Shown: positions 26,535-35,132 of the stretch, piece by piece
How positions within the stretch are numbered: position 1 is the stretch's first letter
How the letters are laid out: the number at the start of each line of letters is the position of its first letter
From: JBEBXQ01 sp040391535
Lineage (GTDB): Bacteria > Bacteroidota > Bacteroidia > Cytophagales > Spirosomataceae
Assembly: GCA_040391535.1 (NCBI GenBank)
Contig: JBEBXQ010000020.1
Location: 1-47,056 of the forward strand
DNA: 47,056 nucleotides
Reading direction: 5' to 3'
Translations under genes and position numbers: made by a program
Notes under the pieces: generated by a model
Seen by the model: the letters and a program-made list of their open reading frames with translations, nothing else
Databases searched by the model: none
Told to the model about the DNA's origin: nothing

Positions 26535-27727
26535 TATTTCAACTGGTTAAAATCCGTTATGGTATTTGAAATAAAATTACCAAGTTCGCTAAGATGTCCT
26601 CCACCCGGATAGATATAGGTTGTTACATCACCCCCGGCAGCTGTCAGGCCGTTGTAGGCATCGACTGTGTTGTAGGAGGGGACCAGATTATCAGCATCAC
26701 CATGATGCAGAAAAACCTTGCCGACGGGTTTCCAGCCCTGATGAAAAGAATTATCGGTAAGGGTTTGTTTCAGCAGGACGTCTGATCCATTCATCCAATG
26801 ATTTAAGAAATAGTCACTGAATATTTCATCTGGTATTTTGGACGGGACGAGAATTGAAGCAAACTGGTCATAGACCTGATAGGTGTAGATCTGATCGGTG
26901 GGGCGGCGCAGCGCAGAGAATTTATTCAAGGAATACAATCCCCAGGAAAATATGGGCAAAGCATCGATGCTTTCTTTTCTTCTTTCCAGAAAGGTTTCGG
27001 CAAAGTGGCTGAAATGATAAGGACCGGCCAGACCAGAGGTGGCTACTACCGTAAAATCATCTGCATAATTTTGTTGTATGTATTTATGGGCAGAAAGGGC
27101 CGCCCCGGCACCTTGCGACCAGCCCGCCAAAAACAATCTGTTATCATAGTCTATGTTCTTTTGCCGGAATGCCTTTTTTACAGCCAGTAACCCGTCAATG
27201 TTGGAGATGAACATTTCGGGATAATACAGATACGGGTGATCTTTTCCCAACGTGAGGCCAAAACCAATATAATCCGGAATAAACACGGCATAACCTGCCG
27301 TAGCCCAACCCAAACCCATATTGCGCACATCATGGAAGTCGTTCCTGCCTCCATCATATAACGATGGTGTTATTTTTTCGACATTCAGCCTTACCGAGGG
27401 AAGTTCAGTGCCATGGCAGTACATCACCAAACGGGTCTTTTCTGTGTTTAGGGGCAATATTAACAGGCCACGGCTATCGATGGGTTTTCCCATGTATTCG
27501 GTCCGGTAGGTGACGACCTCATAGCTTACACCATATTGAGCAAAACTACCCGCGGGCAGGTCCGTTACCCGTTCGATAATCTCATCTTTGGTCAGCGTGC
27601 CTTTTTCTGCAGCCTCAATTAAATCGCCGCGTTTATAGTTGCCGGAAATAAGCTCATCATCTTTATCACAGGCTGTCATGAGCAGGCAGACAAACATGAT
27701 CGGCAGAAGTCTGGATTGGTATTTCAT
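26534..27727 (-). CDS. alpha/beta-hydrolase lipoprotein (secretory lipase-like)
   Basis: A 397-residue lipoprotein (lipobox LLMTAC, Cys20) with an alpha/beta-hydrolase domain: oxyanion strand LVMYCHGTELP, the nucleophile elbow AGWSQGAGAA with Ser204, acid HHGDADNLVP (Asp344 or Asp346) and GGGHLSEL with His378. The overall order resembles the secretory-lipase/acetyl-esterase group. It is anchored in a membrane by its lipid and probably hydrolyses acyl esters outside the cytoplasm. Its stop overlaps the PorP-like start by 1 nt (TAATG), so the two are translationally coupled and may form one functional unit. Confidence 0.87.
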   Translation of the reverse strand: MKYQSRLLPIMFVCLLMTACDKDDELISGNYKRGDLIEAAEKGTLTKDEIIERVTDLPAGSFAQYGVSYEVVTYRTEYMGKPIDSRGLLILPLNTEKTRLVMYCHGTELPSVRLNVEKITPSLYDGGRNDFHDVRNMGLGWATAGYAVFIPDYIGFGLTLGKDHPYLYYPEMFISNIDGLLAVKKAFRQKNIDYDNRLFLAGWSQGAGAALSAHKYIQQNYADDFTVVATSGLAGPYHFSHFAETFLERRKESIDALPIFSWGLYSLNKFSALRRPTDQIYTYQVYDQFASILVPSKIPDEIFSDYFLNHWMNGSDVLLKQTLTDNSFHQGWKPVGKVFLHHGDADNLVPSYNTVDAYNGLTAAGGDVTTYIYPGGGHLSELGNFISNTITDFNQLK

Positions 27728-27778
27728 TTACCTGTATTAAAATGGTCAATATGCAATGCTTACTGTAAACAGACAGCT

Positions 27779-28013
27779 TTAATTTCTGCCGGCACTGTTT
27801 ATTTGCTCTTTTTGCAAAACAATCGTATCAGCCTTCAGGCTGCAGCGACTGACTGATTGAAGTACCTTTATCAGGTCCTGCTCTTCAGACACGGCATCAC
27901 AAACCATTCCGGTTGATGTGATATCGTACTTCTTGTCCTTTAAGTAATAGCCCCTCATTGATAACATTACAACCCCATGTTGCATAAAAATACGGGAAAA
28001 TGCCAACACGATA
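27779..28013 (-). pseudogene. broken third META domain
   Basis: Directly after the stop of the two-META lipoprotein, the minus strand encodes YFYATWGCNVINEG in one frame and, after a +1 change near 27955, YYLKDKKYDITSTGMVCDAV, then DLIKVLQSVSRCSLKADTIVL in another. Together they align with a META domain: compare RYSAMAGCNGLGG and STEMACEG, then FFSTLKTISGYSVSGTTLNL in the intact gene. The first strand of the domain (the W.L segment) is missing. This looks like a degraded third repeat. Translation of the second part as a small protein from ATG 27957 (MRGYYLKDKK) cannot be excluded, so the pseudogene status is an inference. Confidence 0.65.
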
Positions 28014-28817
28014 CTATTTCTTTTCCAGCCGCATCACTGCTATATCACCCATAATCAGGTTAAGTGTTGTACCACTGACACTATATCCGGAAATCGTTTT
28101 CAGTGTACTGAAGAAAGCCGCTTCACCATTTCCTTCACAGGCCATTTCTGTACTGACGGGGTCGGCAAATTTAATAGTGTTGCCGTCGATCCGGAAAGTG
28201 GTACTAAAGTCATTACAGCTACTGTTACCACTGGCTTTGGAATCAGGCAGGTTAAAGGTTATTCTCGGTTTTTTGCCGGGGTACAGCCCCTCAAAGGCAA
28301 TCCGGGAACCTGATATATAATTTAATTCCCAGGTGCCATTCAGTACATGGGTTTCTGTGCCTGCCTCTACTGCTTCAAACCGGGCAAGCGGAGCCATGCG
28401 GGCTTTGTTGAGTGACAGTATATTGCCACTAACGGTATAATTGTCAGCTATTAACAGAGCTTTATTGAGTCCGGTTTCGATATCCATGTGTTCACAGGCC
28501 ATCATTGTAGACATACCTTGTGAGAATTTTATACGATTATTGCCCGGTAGGGTAAATGTGCCGCCTAAACCATTACAGCCAGCCATAGCAGAATAACGGT
28601 TATCAGCTGTATGCAACAGAATAAAAGGTTGCTTTCCGTTGATCTCATCTGCAACCGGACTGCCCGATAGTTCTATCAGCTTCCATTTTTTATCAGTAAT
28701 AACGTCTGATGTCACTGTGTTTTGATTTATTGTTGCGGAATTTGATTGTTTGACACTGCTGCAGGCGCTCAGGGAAAGAAGAAAGCCTAAAGCCGGATAG
28801 TACAGGATTTTTTTCAT
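28014..28817 (-). CDS. lipoprotein with two META (HslJ-like) domains
   Basis: A 267-residue lipoprotein (LLSLSAC, Cys about 19). Two META domains follow. The first (about 45-150) has KKWKLIELSGSPV, NRYSAMAGCNGLGG and STMMACEHMDIE. The second (about 160-265) has LNGTWELNYISGS, GNSSCNDFSTTF and STEMACEGNGEAAF. META/DUF306 proteins include E. coli HslJ, linked to novobiocin resistance and motility-related phenotypes; the molecular role is unknown. The second domain reads SSCN where the first has AGCN. A broken third META domain lies immediately downstream. The upstream gene is separated by the strong hairpin at 28993-29047. Confidence 0.88.
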   Translation of the reverse strand: MKKILYYPALGFLLSLSACSSVKQSNSATINQNTVTSDVITDKKWKLIELSGSPVADEINGKQPFILLHTADNRYSAMAGCNGLGGTFTLPGNNRIKFSQGMSTMMACEHMDIETGLNKALLIADNYTVSGNILSLNKARMAPLARFEAVEAGTETHVLNGTWELNYISGSRIAFEGLYPGKKPRITFNLPDSKASGNSSCNDFSTTFRIDGNTIKFADPVSTEMACEGNGEAAFFSTLKTISGYSVSGTTLNLIMGDIAVMRLEKK

Positions 28818-28992
28818 AACAGATAGCTTAAAGTTCTTTGAGATAATGACAACATCATGATGATTATTGTTTGTCTATAAAAATAGAACATTTATGGTGA
28901 AATATAATTTAAAACTGTATTTGCCAAAACAGCATATGGTAATGTACACCTGGTATTTAGCAATCTGCCATTGCCTTTTTCTTTTCAGCTCA

Positions 28993-29047
28993 AAACTAAA
29001 AATCAGCGGCCGGAGACAGTCTGTCCCCGGCCGCTGATTTTTAGTTT
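28993..29047 (-). terminator. very long perfect hairpin, 21-bp arms
   Basis: Arms 28993-29013 and 29027-29047 are exact reverse complements over 21 bp, with a GC-rich core (GCGGCCGG) and AT-rich ends. The 13-nt interior (agacagtctgtcc) pairs further except for one A-C mismatch. On the minus strand it begins 20 nt after the stop of the coiled-coil gene (29068), with TTTTTAGTTTT at the 3' arm, so intrinsic termination is the simplest role. The stem is much longer than needed. Confidence 0.8.
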
Positions 29048-29067
29048 GCCTTATTAAAGGCTTTTTC

Positions 29068-29718
29068 CTAATTTCTTACACGAGATTTGACAGATTCCAG
29101 ATCCTGTTTCTTTCTGTCCAGTTCTGAAGCCATGTCTTGCTGCTTTTGCCCGTTCAGCTCAAGATCCTTTCTGAGTTTTTCAAGGTCCTTTTCTGTCTTC
29201 TGAATCTTTTTGGCAAGTTTCGATCCTTCTTTTTGCAGTTTTTTTGTTTCTTTACTGGTATCCGTAAGGTTTGTCTGCGCTAATTTTACTTCATCACGTT
29301 CAGCGGCAAAAAGAGCAAAATCTTTCAGCAGATCTTCAGCATCACGGTAATAACGGTCAGACACCCCGGCAATATAGGTTCCTTCTACCTGAAATGCTGC
29401 GAAAACCTGCGATGTTCCTTTGTTTCCGGTGATGGCACTTACAATCTGAACGGGCTGGCTGCTCATTCGCTTAATGTATGCATTGCTTACCGTTGTGTTG
29501 TTTTTATTACCTTTTACTTTCCCGAATTGCTTGAGATATTCTGACCAATATCCCGCCAGATCCTTTTCCGGAATGCTGGAATGCAGCACCAGACCAGAAT
29601 ATTCCTGCTTATCGACAGTGTGCCTGGCTGTTGTAACTGACTGAGCCTGAATTTCAGGAGTGATTACCGTAAAGAATGCTGCGGCCAACAGGCTCAAAAA
29701 AAATATTTTCGTTTTCAT
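29068..29718 (-). CDS. periplasmic protein with C-terminal coiled coil, unknown function
   Basis: A 216-residue protein with a clear Sec signal peptide (MKTKIFFLSLLAAAFF...IQAQ). Residues about 30-140 form a compact domain (SIPEKDLAGYWSEYLKQFGK, SQVFAAFQVEGTYIAGV). Residues about 150-216 are a heptad-rich, highly charged coiled coil (TKKLQKEGSKLAKKIQKTEK and following). I do not recognise the family. The gene stands alone between the THUMP-like methyltransferase and the long hairpin, which ends its transcript. Confidence 0.75.
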   Translation of the reverse strand: MKTKIFFLSLLAAAFFTVITPEIQAQSVTTARHTVDKQEYSGLVLHSSIPEKDLAGYWSEYLKQFGKVKGNKNNTTVSNAYIKRMSSQPVQIVSAITGNKGTSQVFAAFQVEGTYIAGVSDRYYRDAEDLLKDFALFAAERDEVKLAQTNLTDTSKETKKLQKEGSKLAKKIQKTEKDLEKLRKDLELNGQKQQDMASELDRKKQDLESVKSRVRN

Positions 29719-29774
29719 AATAATTTAGTGTTGAATCTAATGCTACAACTTTTACATGTAGCGAAATGTTCATT

Positions 29775-30995
29775 TTAGTGAGAAATTTTTTCTGTGATGA
29801 GGACTGTTTTTTGATTATTTGTCAATGTTGTGGCAAATAAATATTTGTTGCCACCTTCTTTTAGACGCAGTTTTTTCCTCAGGTCACTCACTGATGACGG
29901 AAAATTGCGTATGGTAAGATTAGCTTTCAGGTCTTTGTCGAGGAACGGATGAATCGCTTTTGCGTCGGGTTTTACGATTGCACTGATTCTGAAAACTCTG
30001 CCGGGAAAATCAGCCACAAGGGTATCGGAAGTATAAAGATGACTGTTCACTGAAATTTTTTTTAATCCGTATGGTTCGGCAATACTTTTCAGCGCACCGG
30101 CTTTCAGGATGGCCGGATGGGGCTCATACAGATAAGATTCAGGGTCAGAAAAACGGGGCTGAGCATCCTTTTCGGTTTTCCGGTCAAATGTAAAAGTATG
30201 TTCTGCTTGTCCGGTTTTGTTAAGAACAACCGTATGAACGGGGATTTCCTCAGGGTTATTTTCTGTATGCTTATTCAGATGATAAAGCACTTCTTTACAT
30301 TCATGATCAAAACCAACCACATATACGGCGGCAATGCCTGGTAAAGTTTTAAGCGTAAGATCAATATCCAGAACCGGCGAAGTTTTAATCAGTATATCCG
30401 GCGCGATAGAAAACAGCAAAGGCAGGTGTGCCTGCAGGTCAGGAGTGCAATCACTCAGATGGAATACTTTTCCCTGCATTTCATCGCGACGTGCCGGATC
30501 AGCGTAAATCCAGTCGGCACGAACAGGGTTACTTTCAAGACTCCTGATCGCATCGCCATGGAAACACCGGATATGATTCAGGCCCAGTACACCGAAATTA
30601 TATTCTGCCAGTGTAGAAAGCTCTTCCTGTTGCTCAAAATAAAATGTCCTGGCGAAGTTTGCTGAAAGATAGGAAGTGTCGATCCCCATTCCGCCGGTGA
30701 TATCGATCAGCAGCTCTCCCGCTATGAGTTGTTTTTTAAAGCGCGCTGTTGCTTCAGACGAGCATTGTTCAAGTGATAATGTAGGGGGGAAAAGGATGGA
30801 CGGATTTTCATACCATTCGGGTAGCTTGGCCTTGATTTTTTTTCTGGCCTGTATCTGATGAATCAGGAATTTGCTTTTCGCATTACGGGGCAGCCTGAAA
30901 GCGAGCTGATCCGTAGGCAGATGAAGGTGATCCATGATGAAATCCCTGTCTTCTTCAGACAGGGTATACTCAGGATGTGCGTTGTGAATTGTCAT
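29775..30995 (-). CDS. class I SAM-dependent methyltransferase with THUMP-like domain
   Basis: A 406-residue cytoplasmic protein. The N-terminal helical part (FRLPRNAKSKFLIHQIQARK) precedes a Rossmann methyltransferase with motif I DITGGMGID (98-106) and a catalytic-loop motif DPARR (166-170). The C-terminal 80 residues end GGNKYLFATTL, matching the THUMP-like module that I recall from this Bacteroidota family. It probably methylates an RNA. The DPARR in place of the NPPY of N6-adenine enzymes leaves the product open. A promoter with good consensus lies just upstream. Confidence 0.85.
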   Translation of the reverse strand: MTIHNAHPEYTLSEEDRDFIMDHLHLPTDQLAFRLPRNAKSKFLIHQIQARKKIKAKLPEWYENPSILFPPTLSLEQCSSEATARFKKQLIAGELLIDITGGMGIDTSYLSANFARTFYFEQQEELSTLAEYNFGVLGLNHIRCFHGDAIRSLESNPVRADWIYADPARRDEMQGKVFHLSDCTPDLQAHLPLLFSIAPDILIKTSPVLDIDLTLKTLPGIAAVYVVGFDHECKEVLYHLNKHTENNPEEIPVHTVVLNKTGQAEHTFTFDRKTEKDAQPRFSDPESYLYEPHPAILKAGALKSIAEPYGLKKISVNSHLYTSDTLVADFPGRVFRISAIVKPDAKAIHPFLDKDLKANLTIRNFPSSVSDLRKKLRLKEGGNKYLFATTLTNNQKTVLITEKISH

Positions 30996-31015
30996 TTTTA
31001 CAGGCGAATGTGCAG

Positions 31016-31049
31016 CAAAGTTAACACGTCCGGTTATATTTTAATCCAA
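31016..31049 (-). promoter_or_regulatory. promoter for the THUMP-like methyltransferase gene
   Basis: On the minus strand TTG (31049-31047), a 23-nt spacer and TAACTTTG (31023-31016) match the Bacteroidota TTG/TAnnTTTG consensus. Transcription would start about 13 nt before the ATG. Confidence 0.5.
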
Positions 31050-31230
31050 CTGCTTTTTGAGTCTGGCAATGCTGTATTTCCCGGCCGGCTTCAGGGAAAA
31101 ATCAAAAATGCCCCCATTACTGTAATTTTTTAAGATTATTTTTAGAATTAATAAAGTAAATAATTTACTAAAACTGATTTATAAAGATTGAACAGGAATG
31201 AAAGGTTCATTCAAAATAGTATAATTATTT

Positions 31231-32745
31231 ATGTCAGAAGAAAAAAAATCCGGTATCTGGACTGTAATCACCTCGTCCTCAGTAGGAACTTTAATTGAGT
31301 GGTATGATTTTTACATTTTTGGGAGTCTGGCTACGATATTGTCAGTCCAGTTTTTTCCTCAGGATAACCCCACTATCGCATTTCTTAACACCCTTTTAAC
31401 CTTTGCCGCCGGGTTTATCGTCAGGCCTTTCGGCGCACTGGTGTTTGGCAGGCTGGGGGATATAGTCGGGAGAAAATATACTTTCCTTGTCACCCTGCTG
31501 ATTATGGGAGGATCCACTTTTGTTATTGGTCTGATCCCCGGGTACGCTACCATCGGCGTAGCCGCACCCATACTGGTGCTGATCTTAAGGATGCTGCAGG
31601 GTCTTGCTCTGGGAGGTGAATACGGTGGGGCCGCTACGTATGTCGCGGAACATTCCCCGGCTAACCGGAGAGGCTTCTATACCTCCTGGATCCAGACCAC
31701 GGCTACATTAGGTTTGTTCCTTTCGCTGATTGTTATTCTGGTTACCCGTACTACTATGGGAGAAGCTGCATTCCGTGACTGGGGATGGAGGATTCCGTTT
31801 TTGCTTTCATCTGTACTGGTTGGAGTTTCAACGTTTATCCGGTTGAAGATGCATGAATCTCCTATGTTCTCAAAACTGAAAAAAGAAGGAAAGGTCTCTG
31901 CAAATCCATTAAAAGAATCCTTTGGCAACAAACGGAATCTCAAGATGGTTTTGCTGGCTTTGTTCGGTGCAGCCATGGGGCAGGGTGTGGTATGGTATAC
32001 CGGCCAGTTTTATGCCATGTCATTCATCCAGCAGACGTGTAACATAGACAGCGTTCAGGTAAATTATATTATCGTACTGGCACTCTTGCTGGGTACACCG
32101 TTCTTTGTCGTCTTCGGGTCATTATCGGATAAAATCGGAAGGAAATGGATCATGATGGCGGGTATGCTGATTGCCTGTATTGCCTACAGGCCTATCTATA
32201 GTACGATGTATGATCTGGCGGATTTATCTTTAAAAACGGAAGTCAGCAGCCACGTCAGCACACCGGCCATTACATCAGAAGAGCATGACGGAAAAATTAT
32301 CACTACCACAGTTAACGAAAAACTGTTTACTGACGGAACCATACAAAAAACCGAATCCGTTAAGGATAATGCCGGTAATACTATATCTGAAATTAAATCT
32401 ACGGTGCTTAGCAATTCAGGCTTTGCTTTCATGATCCTCCTGATCTTTATTCAGGTGATTTTTGTTACGATGGTATATGGCCCTATCGCGGCTTTCCTGG
32501 TTGAGCTATTCCCGACAAGGATCCGGTATACATCCATGTCATTACCTTATCATATCGGAAACGGGATTTTCGGGGGGCTGACGCCTGCTATTGCGACCCG
32601 TTTTTTTGAAGCTTCCAAATCATCAGGTGATCCGGGCGGAGATCCGCTGGCGGGGTTAACCTACGTTATTATTGTTGCAGCGGTCTGTTTTATAATCGGC
32701 TCGTTATATTTATCCAATAAGCCGGTTCCGGACGAAGAAATTTAA
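31231..32745 (+). CDS. MFS transporter, metabolite:H+ symporter (MHS) family
   Basis: A 504-residue inner-membrane protein with 12 predicted helices. The MHS hallmarks are IEWYDFYIFGSLA in TM1, FGRLGDIVGRKYTF between TM2 and TM3, RMLQGLALGGEYGGAATYVAE in TM4, and FGSLSDKIGRKW in the second half. Members such as ProP, KgtP and ShiA move small organic acids or osmolytes with protons. A hydrophilic, Thr/Ser/Lys-rich insert of about 65 residues (about 330-393) falls between TM9 and TM10 and would face the periplasm. Neighbours are a small membrane protein and acs, which suggests acetate or another short carboxylate as cargo (inference). Confidence 0.9.
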   Translation: MSEEKKSGIWTVITSSSVGTLIEWYDFYIFGSLATILSVQFFPQDNPTIAFLNTLLTFAAGFIVRPFGALVFGRLGDIVGRKYTFLVTLLIMGGSTFVIGLIPGYATIGVAAPILVLILRMLQGLALGGEYGGAATYVAEHSPANRRGFYTSWIQTTATLGLFLSLIVILVTRTTMGEAAFRDWGWRIPFLLSSVLVGVSTFIRLKMHESPMFSKLKKEGKVSANPLKESFGNKRNLKMVLLALFGAAMGQGVVWYTGQFYAMSFIQQTCNIDSVQVNYIIVLALLLGTPFFVVFGSLSDKIGRKWIMMAGMLIACIAYRPIYSTMYDLADLSLKTEVSSHVSTPAITSEEHDGKIITTTVNEKLFTDGTIQKTESVKDNAGNTISEIKSTVLSNSGFAFMILLIFIQVIFVTMVYGPIAAFLVELFPTRIRYTSMSLPYHIGNGIFGGLTPAIATRFFEASKSSGDPGGDPLAGLTYVIIVAAVCFIIGSLYLSNKPVPDEEI

Positions 32746-32772
32746 TCCCGTGATTTTAAACATTGAAGCATT

Positions 32773-32991
32773 ATGAAAAGTATAAAAAAATATGCCGGGA
32801 TTTTGTGGATGATCCTGAGTATCCTTTCGGTCTATTATGTATTATCTACCGCCATCACTGAAATCAGTGCAGGTGAGCCTGAAGATGCTTCTATTTTCTG
32901 GCCGATTATAATTACAATTTTTATCCCGATTGCAATAGGATTCGGGTTGTTCGGGTGGTACGCATTGAATGAAGAATATGAAGAGGGTTAA
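32773..32991 (+). CDS. small two-helix membrane protein
   Basis: A 72-residue protein with two hydrophobic segments (WMILSILSVYYVLSTAI and WPIIITIFIPIAIGFGLFGW) joined by a short acidic loop (ISAGEPEDAS), with an acidic tail. It starts 28 nt after the MHS transporter stop and precedes acs, so it is probably cotranscribed with the transporter. Small proteins of this size next to such transporters occur in other Bacteroidota (possibly DUF6814, from memory, unsure). A role as transporter accessory subunit is only an inference. Confidence 0.7.
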   Translation: MKSIKKYAGILWMILSILSVYYVLSTAITEISAGEPEDASIFWPIIITIFIPIAIGFGLFGWYALNEEYEEG

Positions 32992-33108
32992 TGAAAATTT
33001 TCCTCAAATAAGGAAAAATATTCAGATATTTGGGATTTACACCTGAATGTAAATGAATCATTGTGTGTATTCTAAATTATATTACAAATTAACCTTAATG
33101 ATAACCTT

Positions 33109-34998
33109 ATGATAATCAGAAGTTTTGAGGAATATCAGGCAGCCTATAAAAAAAGTGTGGATGATCCGGAGGAGTTTTGGGCCGAGATTGCTCAGGAATT
33201 TCAATGGCGAAAACCCTGGAAAAAAGTTTTAGACTGGAATTTTACAGAGCCTAAAATTAAGTGGTTTGAGGGTGGAAAACTCAATATAACAGAAAATGCG
33301 CTGGACCGTCATTTAATTGACAAGGCTGATGTACCTGCTATTATCTGGGAACCCAATGACCCGGAAGATGATGCAAAAACCATTACATACCGTGTTTTGC
33401 ACGATCGTGTCTGCCGGTTTGCCAATGTCCTGAAGAAAAACGGGATCGGAAAAGGTGACCGTGTCTGTATTTATCTGCCGATGGTTCCTGAACTGGCAGT
33501 GGCAGTATTGGCCTGTGCGAGGATAGGAGCGATTCACTCTGTAGTCTTCGGAGGATTCTCCGCTAAATCCATTGCCGAACGTATTAACGATTCGGGATGT
33601 AAAATGGTGATTACTTCCGACGGATCTTACAGGGGTAATAAGGTCATTCCGATGAAAGACACGGTAGACAATGCACTGGAGCATTGCAGTACGGTTGAGC
33701 GGGTGATTGTGATGACCCGTACCCGTACTCCGGTTTCCATGCTGAAAGGGCGTGACCTGTGGTGGGAAGAAGAAATTAAACATGTAAACAATGAATGCCC
33801 CGCCGAAGAAATGGACGCGGAGGACACCTTGTTTATTTTATATACTTCCGGTTCAACCGGAAAGCCCAAGGGTGTTGTGCATACAACCGGTGGATATATG
33901 GTTTATTCAACCTATACTTTCCGGAATGTGTTTCAGTATGAACCCGGTGAAGTCTATTTCTGTACTGCGGACATCGGCTGGATTACCGGACACAGCTATA
34001 TTGTATACGGTCCGCTTTGTGCAGGTGCCACCAATATTATGTTTGAAGGTGTACCGACTTACCCTGACGCAGGCCGTATGTGGGACATCGTTGATAAGCA
34101 TAAGGTAAACATTCTGTATACTGCGCCTACGGCGATTCGCTCACTGATGGGGCAGGGATTGTCATTTGTAAAAGACCATGACCTTTCTTCTCTCACAAAA
34201 CTGGGTTCTGTAGGAGAGCCGATTAACGAAGAGGCATGGCAATGGTTCAAGCACCACATCGGAAAGGATAATTGCCCGCTTGTAGATACCTGGTGGCAAA
34301 CCGAAACCGGTGGAATCATGATTTCCCCTTTAGCAGGTATCACGCCTGAAAGGCCAAGTTACGCGACATTACCTTTACCCGGAATTCAGCCCTATATTGC
34401 TGATGAAAGCGGTGAAGAAGTGGTAGGTAATGGAGTAGGAGGGAATCTTTGTATTAAGTTCCCGTGGCCGGGTATGCTGCGTACTACCTACGGTGATCAT
34501 GAGCGTTGCCAGCAAACGTATTTCTCTGCTTATCCCAATCTTTATTTTACAGGAGACGGATGTCTGCGGGATGAAAACGGTAATTACCGTATTACCGGCC
34601 GGGTGGATGACGTACTGAATGTCTCAGGACACAGAATCGGTACTGCCGAGGTAGAAAACGCGATCAATATGCACCTGGGTGTGGTTGAATCTGCTATTGT
34701 GGGTTATCCGCATGACATCAAGGGTCAGGGTATCTATGCCTATATTATTATGGACAGAAAGCCAGATGAGCCTGAGATGCTGAGAAAAGATATAGCAGCA
34801 ACGGTGTCAAGACTGATCGGCCCGATAGCCAAGCCTGATAAGGTTCAGTTTGTAAGCGGATTGCCTAAAACCCGCTCCGGAAAGATCATGCGTCGTATTC
34901 TGCGTAAAATTGCAGAAGGCGAAACATCTAACCTGGGTGATACTTCAACGCTTCTGGATCCGGGAGTGGTAGAGGAAATTATGGACGGCGCTTTGTAA
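33109..34998 (+). CDS. acs: acetyl-CoA synthetase (acetate-CoA ligase)
   Basis: This enzyme activates acetate with ATP to acetyl-AMP and then acetyl-CoA. The 629-residue cytoplasmic protein has the ANL motifs: P-loop YTSGSTGKPKGVVHTTGGY, DTWWQTETGG with the Trp that limits the acyl pocket to acetate, YFTGDGCLRDENGNYRITGR with the hinge Asp, and PKTRSGKIMRRIL with the catalytic, acetylatable Lys592. The Trp argues for Acs rather than propionyl-CoA synthetase PrpE, although prpC and prpD lie about 4-6 kb downstream. It lies after the transporter/small protein pair with 117 nt between, so it may have its own promoter. A hairpin terminator follows. Confidence 0.97.
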   Translation: MIIRSFEEYQAAYKKSVDDPEEFWAEIAQEFQWRKPWKKVLDWNFTEPKIKWFEGGKLNITENALDRHLIDKADVPAIIWEPNDPEDDAKTITYRVLHDRVCRFANVLKKNGIGKGDRVCIYLPMVPELAVAVLACARIGAIHSVVFGGFSAKSIAERINDSGCKMVITSDGSYRGNKVIPMKDTVDNALEHCSTVERVIVMTRTRTPVSMLKGRDLWWEEEIKHVNNECPAEEMDAEDTLFILYTSGSTGKPKGVVHTTGGYMVYSTYTFRNVFQYEPGEVYFCTADIGWITGHSYIVYGPLCAGATNIMFEGVPTYPDAGRMWDIVDKHKVNILYTAPTAIRSLMGQGLSFVKDHDLSSLTKLGSVGEPINEEAWQWFKHHIGKDNCPLVDTWWQTETGGIMISPLAGITPERPSYATLPLPGIQPYIADESGEEVVGNGVGGNLCIKFPWPGMLRTTYGDHERCQQTYFSAYPNLYFTGDGCLRDENGNYRITGRVDDVLNVSGHRIGTAEVENAINMHLGVVESAIVGYPHDIKGQGIYAYIIMDRKPDEPEMLRKDIAATVSRLIGPIAKPDKVQFVSGLPKTRSGKIMRRILRKIAEGETSNLGDTSTLLDPGVVEEIMDGAL

Positions 34999-35021
34999 AA
35001 AAAACAAAAGTGTAGACGGAA

Positions 35022-35053
35022 AGGGTGTCTGATCTTCTCAGGCACTCTTTTTA
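35022..35053 (+). terminator. terminator after acs
   Basis: Arms agggtgtctga (35022-35032) and tcaggcactct (35038-35048) form an 11-bp stem with two G-U pairs and a 5-nt loop, followed by TTTT. It lies 24 nt past the acs stop. Confidence 0.8.
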
Positions 35054-35132
35054 TTTGATTTTTGCATATAATTTTTTGTATGATGAACAGAATTGATTAA
35101 TTTATCTACTCATCAATCAGAAAGCCGTCCGT

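Noticed and set aside
33109..34998. Propionyl-CoA synthetase (prpE), given prpC and prpD nearby
   Set aside because: The acyl-pocket motif is DTWWQTETGG as in acetyl-CoA synthetases, not the smaller-residue version of PrpE.
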